A DNA stretch of 64,000 nucleotides, from NCBI GenBank assembly GCA_963824085.1, contig CAWGNT010000017.1, positions 1 through 64,000 on the forward strand. Direction: 5' to 3'. The notes beneath the pieces are model-generated. The model ran no database searches. It was not told where the DNA came from and was given only the letters and a program-made list of their open reading frames with translations. This DNA is from JARRNE01 sp963824085. GTDB lineage: Bacteria > Pseudomonadota > Gammaproteobacteria > Chromatiales > Chromatiaceae. A program made the translations under genes and the position numbers. Positions within the stretch are counted from its first letter, which is position 1. Every line of letters starts with the position of its first letter. This document shows, piece after piece, positions 54,923 through 63,413 of this stretch.

Positions 54923-55615
54923 TCAGTTGATGCTTCGGGCACCGGCCATTCGCTTGCGTCGCGCCTCCACGAGTGTGAGGCGCCGTTGAGCGCCAGTCGT
55001 GTCGATGCCTGCCGCGGCCAGCCGTTCGACCAACTCCCGCCCCTCCTGGGCGAGGAGCGCGAGCTGGTCAGCGTCGAAGATTTCCAGCGCCGCCGCGGCC
55101 TCGTCCTCGCGTGCGGTGAGGACTGCCGGCGCAAGCTCGTCGGGCCGGATGGGGCTCTCGGGGTGCAGGATGTCTGCCACCAGCGGGTGCTCCAAGAGCG
55201 CGAAGTGGATCACTCTGGCCTGCTCCTCGTCCTCGAGTTCCCGGTGCGCCAGGGGATCATCACCGGCGGAGCGCCAAACGGCACGCATGATGAGGGTGAT
55301 CAGCCGCTTGATGGCCTCCCGCTTCTGGCGGTGGTCCTCCGGAAGTCCGCATGCCTGCTCGTAGTGCTTCTCGAGCTCCTCTTTAAGGCCAAGCACCGTC
55401 TCGCTCCCCGCATTGGGCTCCAGGTTGGCGGCCCGCTCGACCAGTGACCGGAAGGATTGGGCGAAAGCCTCCATCTCCTCGTGATCCGCCGTTTGGGCGG
55501 CGAGCAGCTCCTCCGGCTCCACCTCCCGTGGCGGCCAGGAGAAGAGCGGGTTTTCGTGCTTGCGCCGCAGGTGACGCTCGCGCCGACCCGGCTTGTGGGT
55601 GAAAGGGAGCTCCAT
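54923..55615 (-). CDS. Hypothetical helical cytoplasmic protein
   Basis: About 230 residues rich in charged helices. It begins MELPFTHKPGRRERHLRRKH, then ENPLFSWPPREVEPEELL and EELEKHYEQACGLPEDHRQK, and ends in RLTLVEARRKRMAGARSIN. No catalytic motif or membrane segment is visible. A TTG start at 55666 would add 17 residues; I prefer ATG 55615. It follows the HIBADH-type reductase gene on the same strand with about 50 bases between them. I do not recognise the family. Confidence 0.65.
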   Translation of the reverse strand: MELPFTHKPGRRERHLRRKHENPLFSWPPREVEPEELLAAQTADHEEMEAFAQSFRSLVERAANLEPNAGSETVLGLKEELEKHYEQACGLPEDHRQKREAIKRLITLIMRAVWRSAGDDPLAHRELEDEEQARVIHFALLEHPLVADILHPESPIRPDELAPAVLTAREDEAAAALEIFDADQLALLAQEGRELVERLAAAGIDTTGAQRRLTLVEARRKRMAGARSIN

Positions 55616-55669
55616 GGGTCGAGTCTTGGGTGGTCGCGTGTGGTCGTCTATTTCGAGCCTCGTCAAGGA

Positions 55670-56530
55670 CTAGCGGGGCACCAATGCCTCGTATAGAGAG
55701 GAGTAGTCCTGATCGCCGTAGCCCTGATCCAGGGCGCGGATGCAGGCGGCCTCGATGGTAACCGTCGGTGCGGTGTCCATCCCGATCTGCTCCGCCACTT
55801 GGCGGAACAGGCGTACGTCCTTGAGTAGGTGCTTCAGGGGAAAATTCGCTTCGCCGTACTGGCGAGAGAGATACTTGTCGAGCTTCTTGTCGAAGGTGGG
55901 CGCGTACAGAGCGCTCCCACGCAAGAGCTGCATGAACTCCGTGACATCGATGCCTTCGGCGCGCACAAGTGCGAGGCTTAGGGAGAAGGCGGCCGTGAGC
56001 CCTGCGATGAGCTGGTTCATTGCGAGCTTGAGGGCGGCCCCCTGGCCGACCTCACCGATGAGCCGCGGATCGCGGCTCAGGGCCTGGAGTACTGGCAGGC
56101 AGCGCTGGAAGAGCGATGGATCACCGCCTGCCATGACGATGAGCTTGCCTTCCTGCGCCTCCGGCAGGCTGCCAAGGACTGGGCTTTCCAGGTATTCGCC
56201 GTCGCGCGAGGCGACCCGATGGGCAATATCCCGGCTTTCGCTCGGCGAGATCGTGCCCATCTGCACGAAGATGTGTCCGCCAAGCGTTCCGTTCATTTCC
56301 GGGCCGAACAGGGTTTCGGTGACGGCAGCCGCATCGCTCAGCGCGAGCACCGTGAGGTCCGAGCGGTCCACTGCCTCGGCCGCCGACCCGGCGATGGCCA
56401 CTTCCTGATCAGCCAATGCCCGTGCCTTGGCCGGGCTACGGTTCCATCCGACGACGTCCAGTCCTTGCCGTTTGAGCCGCAAGGCGATGGCACTGCCCAT
56501 GAGGCCAAGCCCAATGACTGCGATCTTCAT
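55670..56530 (-). CDS. 3-hydroxyisobutyrate dehydrogenase-like NAD(P)-dependent oxidoreductase
   Basis: A 286-residue beta-hydroxyacid dehydrogenase. The nucleotide loop is IAVIGLGLMGSAIALRLKRQ, the substrate-binding motif reads YLESPVLGSLPEAQEGKL instead of the usual DAPVSGG, and the catalytic Lys lies in GQGAALKLAMNQLIAGLTAA. The variant substrate motif places it near glyoxylate or succinic semialdehyde reductases (GLYR1-like) rather than true 3-hydroxyisobutyrate enzymes. ATG 56530 has a GGAG a few bases upstream on the minus strand. Confidence 0.85.
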   Translation of the reverse strand: MKIAVIGLGLMGSAIALRLKRQGLDVVGWNRSPAKARALADQEVAIAGSAAEAVDRSDLTVLALSDAAAVTETLFGPEMNGTLGGHIFVQMGTISPSESRDIAHRVASRDGEYLESPVLGSLPEAQEGKLIVMAGGDPSLFQRCLPVLQALSRDPRLIGEVGQGAALKLAMNQLIAGLTAAFSLSLALVRAEGIDVTEFMQLLRGSALYAPTFDKKLDKYLSRQYGEANFPLKHLLKDVRLFRQVAEQIGMDTAPTVTIEAACIRALDQGYGDQDYSSLYEALVPR

Positions 56531-56801
56531 GTCCGCTCCAGTTCTTGTTTGTGGCCGACGGCAGCTATCCCGACGAGGTGCAAGAATCCGTGAGATCGCC
56601 TCTCGGGCGGTGTCTACACAAGGTACGCGACTTTCTTGGCATCTTGACCGAGAGGCTGGCTTGCATTCGCCAGGGGTGTCGTCAGCAGTGAGGCTGCCCT
56701 CAAGCCTTCAGTACGAATTCACTGCGTCCCCAACGGGCGCAACCCGACTCCAGAAAGCCGAAAACCCAATGGCGAACGTTATAACTCCTTCACTTAGTGC
56801 G

Positions 56802-57629
56802 TTACGCTTTCGCTCCCCCGCGCAACAGGGCGATGACGGGGCCCGTGTCCGGCCGCACGCGGCGCCAGACGAAGAATGACTCGGCCGCCTGCTCCACCAG
56901 CATGCCAAGGCCGTCGAGAACGCGGGAAGTGCCGTGTCCGGACCACCAGCGGCAGAACGGGGTCGGCTGGTCGCCATAGAGCATGTCGTAGGTCCAGCCC
57001 GCCGCCGCGAGGCAGTCGTTGGGGATTGCCGGGACCTCGCCGTCCAACCCCGCCGACGTGCCGTTGACGATGAGGTCGAACCGCTCCCCGGCGAGCGCGT
57101 CGAGCCCGCACCCTCTCACGCGCCCAAAGGCGACGTTGGCGGCCGCAAGTGCCACGGCCTTCGATGCGGTGCGGTTGGCGATTACCAGCTCCGCGAGCCC
57201 AGTCTCCAGCAGGGGACCGACGACTCCACGGGACGCCCCGCCCGCCCCCAGCAGGAGCACGCGCTTGGCGGTGAAGTCGAAGCCATGGTTGTCGGCGAGA
57301 TCGCGCACCAGTCCGACGCCGTCCGTGTTATCGCCGTACAGGTACCCGTCGGTCAGCAGCATCAGCGTATTGACGGCACCCGCGCTCTCAGCGCGCCGGC
57401 TTCGCTCGCTGGCGAGCTTCCAAGCATCCTCCTTGAATGGAACCGTCACGTTCATGCCGCGGCCGCCGGCAGCGAAGAACCGGCGGACATCCCCGGGGAA
57501 GTCGTTCGGACTGCCCAGCAGGCGTCCGTACTCCATATCCTGTCTCGTCTGGCGGGCGAACTCGGCGTGGATGCGGGGTGACTTGCTGTGCTCGATCGGA
57601 TTGCCGATCACGGCGTAGCGGTCGGTCAT
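56802..57629 (-). CDS. aroE: Shikimate dehydrogenase
   Basis: A 275-residue enzyme reducing 3-dehydroshikimate with NADPH in aromatic amino acid synthesis. Motifs are YAVIGNPIEHSKSPRIHAEF (shikimate site), GMNVTVPFKEDAWKLA (catalytic Lys), NTDGVGLVRDL (Asp), LLLGAGGASRGVVGPLLE, IANRTASKAVAL and the C-terminal GLGMLVEQAAESFFVW. ATG 57629 overlaps the hemB stop (ATGA), which decides the start over an upstream ATG at 57638. Coupling to hemB is a known arrangement in some gammaproteobacteria. Confidence 0.92.
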   Translation of the reverse strand: MTDRYAVIGNPIEHSKSPRIHAEFARQTRQDMEYGRLLGSPNDFPGDVRRFFAAGGRGMNVTVPFKEDAWKLASERSRRAESAGAVNTLMLLTDGYLYGDNTDGVGLVRDLADNHGFDFTAKRVLLLGAGGASRGVVGPLLETGLAELVIANRTASKAVALAAANVAFGRVRGCGLDALAGERFDLIVNGTSAGLDGEVPAIPNDCLAAAGWTYDMLYGDQPTPFCRWWSGHGTSRVLDGLGMLVEQAAESFFVWRRVRPDTGPVIALLRGGAKA

Positions 57630-58636
57630 TGCAGCCAACGGGCGGCCTGCTTTGCGTAGTAGGTGAGAATCCCGTCGGCACCGGCCCGTTTGATGGAGCC
57701 CAGGGCCTCGAGCACCACAGCCCGTTCCTCGAGCCAGCCGTTTTGGGCAGCGGCCTTGAGCATGGCGTATTCCCCGCTCACCTGGTAGACGAACGTCGGG
57801 GCGCCGAAACGTTGCTTGATGCGGTACAAGATGTCCAGATACGGCATGCCGGGCTTCACCATGACCATGTCGGCGCCTTCCTGCAGGTCCAAGGCCACCT
57901 CGTGCATCGCCTCGTCGCTGTTGGCCGGGTCCATCTGATAACTGTACTTGTTGCTGCCTCCCAGGTTGGCGGTGGAGCCCACCGCATCCCGGAACGGGCC
58001 GTAGAAGCTCGACGCATACTTTGCCGAATAGGCCAGGATTCGGGTGTGGATATGCCCGGACTGCTCGAAGGCGGCGCGAATGGAGCCGATGCGCCCGTCC
58101 ATCATGTCGGAAGGTGCCACGACGTCGGCGCCCGCTTCTGCGTGAGACAAGGCCTGCCGTGTGAGCACCTCGACCGTCTCGTCGTTCAGGACGTAACCGG
58201 TTTCGTCGATGAGCCCGTCTTGACCGTGGGTCGTGAAGGGGTCGAGGGCGACGTCGGTGATCACCCCGAGTCCGGGTAAGGCGTCCTTCAAGGCGCGCAC
58301 CGCGCGTTGGACCAAGCCGTCGGGGTTAAACGCCTCGCGAGCGTCTTCGGACTTGGCGCTCTGGGGAGTCACCGGAAATAGGGCAACGGCGGGGATACCT
58401 AGCGCCTGCGTGGCGCGGGCGTCCTCTACCAGCAGGTCAATGCTCATGCGCTCGATGCCTGGCATCGAGGCCACGGGCTCGCGCTCGCCTCTGCCCTCCA
58501 GCACGAAGACCGGATAGATGAGGTCGTCGCAGGTGAGTCGCGTCTCCCGCATCAACCGCCGGGAGAAGTCGTCGCGGCGCATACGCCGCATGCGCGTCAG
58601 AGGGAAGCCGGTGCGGGAGGAGCTTTGTACGGTCAT
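57626..58636 (-). CDS. hemB: Delta-aminolevulinic acid dehydratase (porphobilinogen synthase)
   Basis: A 336-residue enzyme condensing two 5-aminolevulinate molecules into porphobilinogen for haem and other tetrapyrroles. Schiff-base lysines are in VMVKPGMPYLDI and the YQVSGEYAMLKAA region context, with APSDMMDGRIG and DPFTTHGQDGLI. The last motif has Asp where zinc enzymes have a Cys triad, so this is the Mg-dependent aspartate-rich type, as in Pseudomonas. It is followed by aroE with a 4-base overlap. ATG 58636 fits the family. Confidence 0.93.
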   Translation of the reverse strand: MTVQSSSRTGFPLTRMRRMRRDDFSRRLMRETRLTCDDLIYPVFVLEGRGEREPVASMPGIERMSIDLLVEDARATQALGIPAVALFPVTPQSAKSEDAREAFNPDGLVQRAVRALKDALPGLGVITDVALDPFTTHGQDGLIDETGYVLNDETVEVLTRQALSHAEAGADVVAPSDMMDGRIGSIRAAFEQSGHIHTRILAYSAKYASSFYGPFRDAVGSTANLGGSNKYSYQMDPANSDEAMHEVALDLQEGADMVMVKPGMPYLDILYRIKQRFGAPTFVYQVSGEYAMLKAAAQNGWLEERAVVLEALGSIKRAGADGILTYYAKQAARWLQ

Positions 58637-58813
58637 TGGCGGATACCTGGCCTAAGCCTGCGGGCGTCTGCGCGAAAACAGGTAACATAGCGCAAGGCTT
58701 GCGCTCGCTCCAGCGAGGTGCAAGTGCAGGTATTATGAAGGCGCGTGAGCGGCTCGGGCCACTTGGGCTAGCCGATGGTGATTAGCATCGTGCCTCAGGT
58801 GGGCCCTTCGGCG

Positions 58814-58910
58814 GGTCGGGTGCGGGTCGGCGGAACCGTCGGCGCCAGGGGCGGCGCCGTCGACCTACATGGATGTATTCACGGCGCGTCCGGCTGGCCC
58901 GTACCCGACC
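58814..58910. repeat. Dispersed ~95-bp palindromic element, copy C (inverted)
   Basis: Terminal repeats ggtcgggtgcggg (58814-58826) and cccgtacccgacc (58898-58910) match at 12 of 13 positions. The core on the minus strand is GTGAATACATCCATGTA (58866-58882). It lies in the gap 58637-59054 between hemB and the lytic transglycosylase, which otherwise has no gene. Confidence 0.8.
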
Positions 58911-59054
58911 CTGGCCCTGCAGCTGCGTTTTGATGCTAATCAGGTTTGTTTCTTAGTTCGGCTGAGGGGTGGGGCTGATTGCCTATGGTACACGGCTGCG
59001 AACGGTCAGCTCCGATGCCTTGGCTCGGCGGGAAAGGCGGGTGCCCCTGAGATT

Positions 59055-59723
59055 ATGAAGCCACTCGTTTGTGCGCTCACCTGTGTTCTGGTGGTCGGCG
59101 GGCAGTCCGCCGCTCTGCCCGCCAACGTGGCGGTCACGGACAGGATCGACGGTTTGGAGATACCCGCACCGGGCAAGATCAGCAGGGCCAACAAGCGCAA
59201 GCTGAAGCCCATGATCGACGCAATCGCGCGCCGGGAGCGCGTCGATCCCAACTTGGTGAACGCGGTGATCGCCGCGGAGTCGGGCTACAATCCGCGTGCC
59301 GTTTCCCGCGCAGGGGCCATTGGCCTGATGCAGGTCATGCCGGCCACTGCAGTCGACTATGGGGTCGCGTCGGCCGACGCTCTGTTCGACCCCAAGACCA
59401 ACGTCAGCGTGGGGACGCGGCATCTCAGGCGCCTACTCGGTAAATACCGGAACATCAGGCATGCGGTATCCGCCTACAACGCTGGGGAGGGCGTGCTCGA
59501 CCGCAACGGACGCATGGTCAAATATCCGGAGACGCAGCGCTACACGCTGGTCGTGATCAGCAACTATTGGCGCAACCAGGGCAAAAAGCCGCTCAGCCTT
59601 CGGCAGCTCGGGATCGCCGGCTCCACCATTCACATCCCTTCCATCGTCCGGAATCTCGATCCGGGGCTCCACGCAGCGGGCCCTGAGACCAAGCCGATGT
59701 TCGTCCTGGAGCCCAAACGGTAG
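59055..59723 (+). CDS. Lytic transglycosylase, SLT domain, exported
   Basis: A 222-residue protein with a signal peptide (KPLVCALTCVLVVGGQSAA, cleaved near LPA) and an SLT domain: VNAVIAAESGYNPRAVSRAG (catalytic Glu), IGLMQVMPATAVDYG and HAVSAYNAGEGVLDRNG. The C-terminus ends VRNLDPGLHAAGPETKP, a tail shared with the paralogue at 62386. It cleaves peptidoglycan glycan strands in the periplasm. I start at ATG 59055; the upstream open frame from 58869 runs through the palindromic repeat copy C. Confidence 0.88.
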   Translation: MKPLVCALTCVLVVGGQSAALPANVAVTDRIDGLEIPAPGKISRANKRKLKPMIDAIARRERVDPNLVNAVIAAESGYNPRAVSRAGAIGLMQVMPATAVDYGVASADALFDPKTNVSVGTRHLRRLLGKYRNIRHAVSAYNAGEGVLDRNGRMVKYPETQRYTLVVISNYWRNQGKKPLSLRQLGIAGSTIHIPSIVRNLDPGLHAAGPETKPMFVLEPKR

Positions 59724-59724
59724 G

Positions 59725-59751
59725 GCGCCGCTCCGCGCGGCGGGGCGGCGC
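59725..59751. terminator. Strong hairpin between convergent genes
   Basis: gcgccgctccg (59725-59735) pairs with cggggcggcgc (59741-59751), one wobble pair, loop of five. It sits between the transglycosylase stop (59723) and the phaB stop (59761) and could end transcription from both sides, though no T run follows. Confidence 0.5.
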
Positions 59752-59760
59752 AACTTCCGC

Positions 59761-60483
59761 TCAGTACATATGCTGCCCGCCGTTGACGGAGACGGTGGAG
59801 CCGGTGATGAAGTCTGCCTCGTCGGCCACCAGGAACACCACGGTGCGGGCAATGTCCTCGGGCTTGCCGAGGCGTCCCACCGGGATGCGCGCGATGATCT
59901 TCTCCAGCACGTGCTGCGGCACCGCCCGCACCATTTCCGTGTCCACGTAACCGGGTGCGACCGCGTTCACCGTGATGCCTTTCGCGGCTCCCTCTTGTGC
60001 CAGCGCTTTGGTAAATCCGTGGATGCCGGACTTGGCGGCCGCATAGTTGACCTGGCCGTATTGCCCGGCCTGGCCATTGATGGAGCCGATATTGACGATG
60101 CGCCCGAAGCCGCGCTCACGCATACCGTCGATGACGGCCCTGCAGGTGTTGAAGCAGGAGGTCAGGTTGGTGTGGATGACCTGTTCCCACTGCTCGTACG
60201 ACATCTTGTGTATGGTGCTGTCGCGAGTGATGCCCGCGTTGTTCACCAGAATTTCGATCGGCCCCACTTCTTGCGCGATCTTGGCGATGCCGGCCGCGAC
60301 GGCGTTGTAGTCGCTGACATCGAACTTGTAGGAGGGGATCTTCGTGCGCGCGGTGAACGCCTGTGCTGCCTGATCGTTGCCCCCATAATTGGCGACCACC
60401 TGGTGACCTGCACCTTGGAGGCCGACGCAGATCGCCTCGCCGATACCCCGGGTGCCTCCGGTGACAAGTGCAACTCTTCCCAT
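59761..60483 (-). CDS. phaB: Acetoacetyl-CoA reductase
   Basis: A 240-residue SDR that reduces acetoacetyl-CoA to (R)-3-hydroxybutyryl-CoA for polyhydroxybutyrate synthesis. It has the cofactor loop VALVTGGTRGIGEAICVGL, NNAGITRDSTIHKM, catalytic Ser in VNIGSINGQAGQYGQ and YAAAKSGIHGF with the Tyr-Lys pair, and the C-terminal GSTVSVNGGQHMY characteristic of PhbB. GAGGAG upstream on the minus strand supports ATG 60483. No phaC or phaA gene is adjacent in the window. Confidence 0.92.
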   Translation of the reverse strand: MGRVALVTGGTRGIGEAICVGLQGAGHQVVANYGGNDQAAQAFTARTKIPSYKFDVSDYNAVAAGIAKIAQEVGPIEILVNNAGITRDSTIHKMSYEQWEQVIHTNLTSCFNTCRAVIDGMRERGFGRIVNIGSINGQAGQYGQVNYAAAKSGIHGFTKALAQEGAAKGITVNAVAPGYVDTEMVRAVPQHVLEKIIARIPVGRLGKPEDIARTVVFLVADEADFITGSTVSVNGGQHMY

Positions 60484-60898
60484 TGGAATCTCCTCGTTTT
60501 GCGTTGGTGTCAGGAATGGGTCGGTGCGCCGAGGGTACCGCTATCCCTGAAGCCCATGTCGGAACGCCGTGGGCCGGTCGGCACGGGCGGGGGTCCCGCC
60601 TCCCGCCGGTCACGCGTAGCTGGTCAGCACGCCCTTTGCTGGCCAACATCCGCCTCAGTGTGCCAGACGAGGCAAAGTGTAGACGGTTTGCGCTGAACAA
60701 GAGCAGTTCGAGCCTGGACGAAGGCAGTATCCCGCCCGAGGGGGCAAGCATTCGGTGTTGTGGCGCCCAGCCACGATTTTGTACCTGCTGATATGCTAAT
60801 TGCGTATTCGCTTGTACTGGCGGTGAGCAAGCCGCTCGCATATCACGCGGGGCGAGGCCGCGCGCGCCGCCCATGCGCTGGAAGCATAAGGTGTCGCT
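60484..60898. other. Gap of 415 bases, no gene seen
   Basis: It must hold the phaB promoter. I see only short open frames without patterned residues and no repeat. Confidence 0.55.
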
Positions 60899-61555
60899 GT
60901 GGGTTTTCGGCCGTCCGCTGCACGTTGGTTCGAGATCGTCGTGCCGAGAGAGGATGCTCACGACACGGTCGAGGTGCTTGCGCGTCGCGGCGGCGTTCAG
61001 CTCGAGTGGAGCGGTGAGCGAAGGGCGGCGGCCAGTCCCGATGCGCTAGCAGAGCCAATCGCCCGTTATCGCGCTCTGGCTCAGGATTACGCCCGATTCT
61101 GGCCGAGCCCCGTCTTCGAGAAGCGCTGCTGCAGGCTCCCGGCGGAAGCATCTGCGACGGTCTCGCTGCAGCGGGTGACACGCTGGCGTCAGGACGCGGC
61201 CGAATTGCTGGAGCAGGTCGAGCATGCGGAGCGTGAACGGCAAGAGCTCGGCCGCTGGCGCCCCTTGCCGCCGGCCTCGCGCTCCACGCGGTGCAGTCGT
61301 GCTGGCGCATGCTGCGTTGGAAAGCACAATCTTCACCCTCGCCGCAGCTGTCGAGAATCTTGCAGCGACCGCATTCATAGTCGTGGCGGGAAACCTACTG
61401 GTCATCCTGCTCGAGGGCATCGTAGTGTAGTAATGATACAGACCACCCGTTTGGTGCTGTTCGAGCTCATTATGCGCTTCTTTGAAGGAGGCGGGCGACC
61501 ATTCCTTCCAGCGTCTGCGCCTTCTGCCGTTGGACGTTCGCAAGAAAGCCGGTAA
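60899..61555 (+). pseudogene. V/A-type ATPase subunit I relic (N- and C-terminal pieces, middle deleted)
   Basis: Frame 2 from GTG 60899 reads GFRPSAARWFEIVVPREDAH, DTVEVLARRGGVQLEW, IARYRALAQDYARFWPSPVF and QVEHAERERQELGRW, the N-terminal helical part of subunit I. Near 61260 the frame is lost. Frame 0 from about 61290 then gives AHAALESTIFTLAAAVENLA and VVAGNLLVILLEGIVV, and frame 2 gives IQTTRLVLFELIMRFFEGGG then RPF, the normal C-terminus of subunit I. Roughly 400 middle residues, including most membrane helices, are absent. No other ATPase subunit gene is nearby. This is a dead remnant of the stator subunit. Confidence 0.6.
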
Positions 61556-61613
61556 CCAAATGCCATGCTTCGGCTAGACTACCGAGACCTTAGCCAATCT
61601 CTTCCGCTGAGTT

Positions 61614-62393
61614 ATGCGCAGCCGAGAGAAAGCCACTGTGGTCCTGCTGACCGTTTTGGTGTGGGGTCTTGCTGGCGCCTTGTTCGGGAGCCTCTTTGTT
61701 GGCCTTTTCCAGGTCCTCGTCCTGCTCGGCCTCCACGGGTGGCAGCCGTTGATCTTCGCCGCCGTCGCCGCGGCGGGGACCACCGCTGCCTTCTATAGCG
61801 CGATGCCTGTCGCCCTCGTCGGGGCAATGGCGGGGGTTCTCGCCTCTGTCGGCTACCTGATGGTGAGCACTGACCGGGTTCAGCTCCCGCTCATCTCCGG
61901 CATTGCCGCGGCTGCCGGCATGGTGATCGGCGGCTTCTATGCCTGGATTGCCGCGGGCGGCGGTCGTCCCCTTGCCGAGACCCTGACTGGCCTGCTCGCG
62001 GGACTCACCGCAGGGGGGCTCCTATGGATGGGACTGACTTTGTACGACGGAGAGGTCGACATGGCCTTTCTCGCGGCCGGCGTTGTCGCCCTGGTCGGCA
62101 GTATCTTCAAGCTGACAGAAACCCGCATCGTTGGCGCCTTGTCCGGCCGCTTCCCACGCACCCTATCTGCCCCGGTGGTTGCCGGTCTGATCGCCGCTGT
62201 GGTGGGTGCCAGCGTTTGGATCATGGGCGGCGTCATGGTCTGGTCCCTCGATCCAGCAACGACTGGGGCGATTGATCATGTCTTCGGGGAGGTTCCGGCC
62301 GGATTTCTTGGCGGGATGGTCGGCGGGGCCGTAACCGGAGCGCTGCTGGAGACTATGGGCATGCATCTCGAAGAGGACGAGCACGTTGTCTGA
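61614..62393 (+). CDS. Polytopic membrane protein of unknown function
   Basis: A 259-residue protein with about eight membrane helices, e.g. TVVLLTVLVWGLAGALFGSL, PLISGIAAAAGMVIGGFYAW, LTGLLAGLTAGGLLWMGL and AGLIAAVVGASVWIMGGVMV, and an acidic C-terminus (MHLEEDEHVV). Glycine-rich helices repeat in the two halves, suggesting an internal duplication. No transporter signature is recognisable. It overlaps the next gene start (TTG 62386) and follows the ATPase relic. ATG 61614 is the natural start. Confidence 0.7.
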   Translation: MRSREKATVVLLTVLVWGLAGALFGSLFVGLFQVLVLLGLHGWQPLIFAAVAAAGTTAAFYSAMPVALVGAMAGVLASVGYLMVSTDRVQLPLISGIAAAAGMVIGGFYAWIAAGGGRPLAETLTGLLAGLTAGGLLWMGLTLYDGEVDMAFLAAGVVALVGSIFKLTETRIVGALSGRFPRTLSAPVVAGLIAAVVGASVWIMGGVMVWSLDPATTGAIDHVFGEVPAGFLGGMVGGAVTGALLETMGMHLEEDEHVV

Positions 62394-63279
62394 CGTCCGG
62401 CGGCAGTCTGTATGCCGGGACGCGGGCGATGGCCCAACGTCGGCCCCGAGACGCAACGCGCGACCCTTCGTTGGAGGGGAAGGTTATCGCCGGGCCGTGT
62501 TGACCGCGGCAGTGACTCTTGCGTCCGTCTTTTTCTGCCTGGGAGCTGAGGTCCACGCTGGCGTCTCCGGGAACGCGAGCCAGCATCGCCAGGGGCACAG
62601 CGCGCCGGCTCCCGAAGGTCGGTTGCCGGAGGAGGGCACGGCGACATCCGCGAACGGTCCGGCGGCAAATAGACGAGCGCTCGATGTCCTCATCGAGCGC
62701 ACCGCGGAGACGTATGACGTAGAGCTCGCCCTGGTGCGCGCCGTCATAGCCGCCGAGTCCGCCTACGACCCGAGTGCAGTCTCGGCCGCCGGGGCGATTG
62801 GCCTGATGCAGGTAATGCCCACGACGGCCGCGGATTATGGCGTTGCCGACGCCCGTCGGCTTTTCGATCCGGCGGCGAATGTCAAGACCGGCGTCCGGCA
62901 CCTGAAGCGGCTGCTTGGCAAGTACAACAACGACTACGGTCGGGCCATCATGGCGTACAACGCGGGCGAAGGGGTTGTCGACCGCACGAATAGCCAGGTT
63001 ACCTATCTGGAAACACTGAATTACACAGAGGCCGTCATCCGCCATTATCGGCGCAACGGCGGCACTGAGCCGACCGAGAGTGCGTTGCGGAAGGTGGCTT
63101 TGCTACGCCGGATGACCAATACGGCCCATGCGCAGCGCCTGCTGCGGCAATATCTCGACCTTTCGCTGCCGTCGGTCAAGATGCCGTCGACCCTTTCTCT
63201 CCGTGACCTCGACCCTGGTCTGCGTGATCCCTTGCCGCAGAGAAGGCCGATGGCAGTGCGGGAGGCAGCACCCCGATAG
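62386..63279 (+). CDS. Lytic transglycosylase, SLT domain, paralogue of 59055
   Basis: The SLT domain has VRAVIAAESAYDPSAVSAAG (catalytic Glu), IGLMQVMPTTAADYGVADAR and YGRAIMAYNAGEGVVDR, and the tail ends LRDLDPGLRDPLPQRRP, the same DLDPGL motif as the paralogue at 59055. A signal peptide (AVLTAAVTLASVFFCLGAEV) lies after an N-terminal hydrophilic stretch; the true start may be GTG near 62499 rather than TTG 62386, which overlaps the membrane-protein gene. It should cleave peptidoglycan in the periplasm. The product is longer than its paralogue at both ends. Confidence 0.83.
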   Translation: MSDVRRQSVCRDAGDGPTSAPRRNARPFVGGEGYRRAVLTAAVTLASVFFCLGAEVHAGVSGNASQHRQGHSAPAPEGRLPEEGTATSANGPAANRRALDVLIERTAETYDVELALVRAVIAAESAYDPSAVSAAGAIGLMQVMPTTAADYGVADARRLFDPAANVKTGVRHLKRLLGKYNNDYGRAIMAYNAGEGVVDRTNSQVTYLETLNYTEAVIRHYRRNGGTEPTESALRKVALLRRMTNTAHAQRLLRQYLDLSLPSVKMPSTLSLRDLDPGLRDPLPQRRPMAVREAAPR

Positions 63280-63413
63280 ATGGAAGACCCATGGCCGAAG
63301 GGGAGATGCCTGGCCGCGTTGACCGCGAACGGGGTTGGCGCGCAAGTGTCGCCTGGACTGCGTTGCCCGGCGCGCGTCCCTGCTCGCCAGGGGCGAGTGT
63401 CTTTGATCGACTC

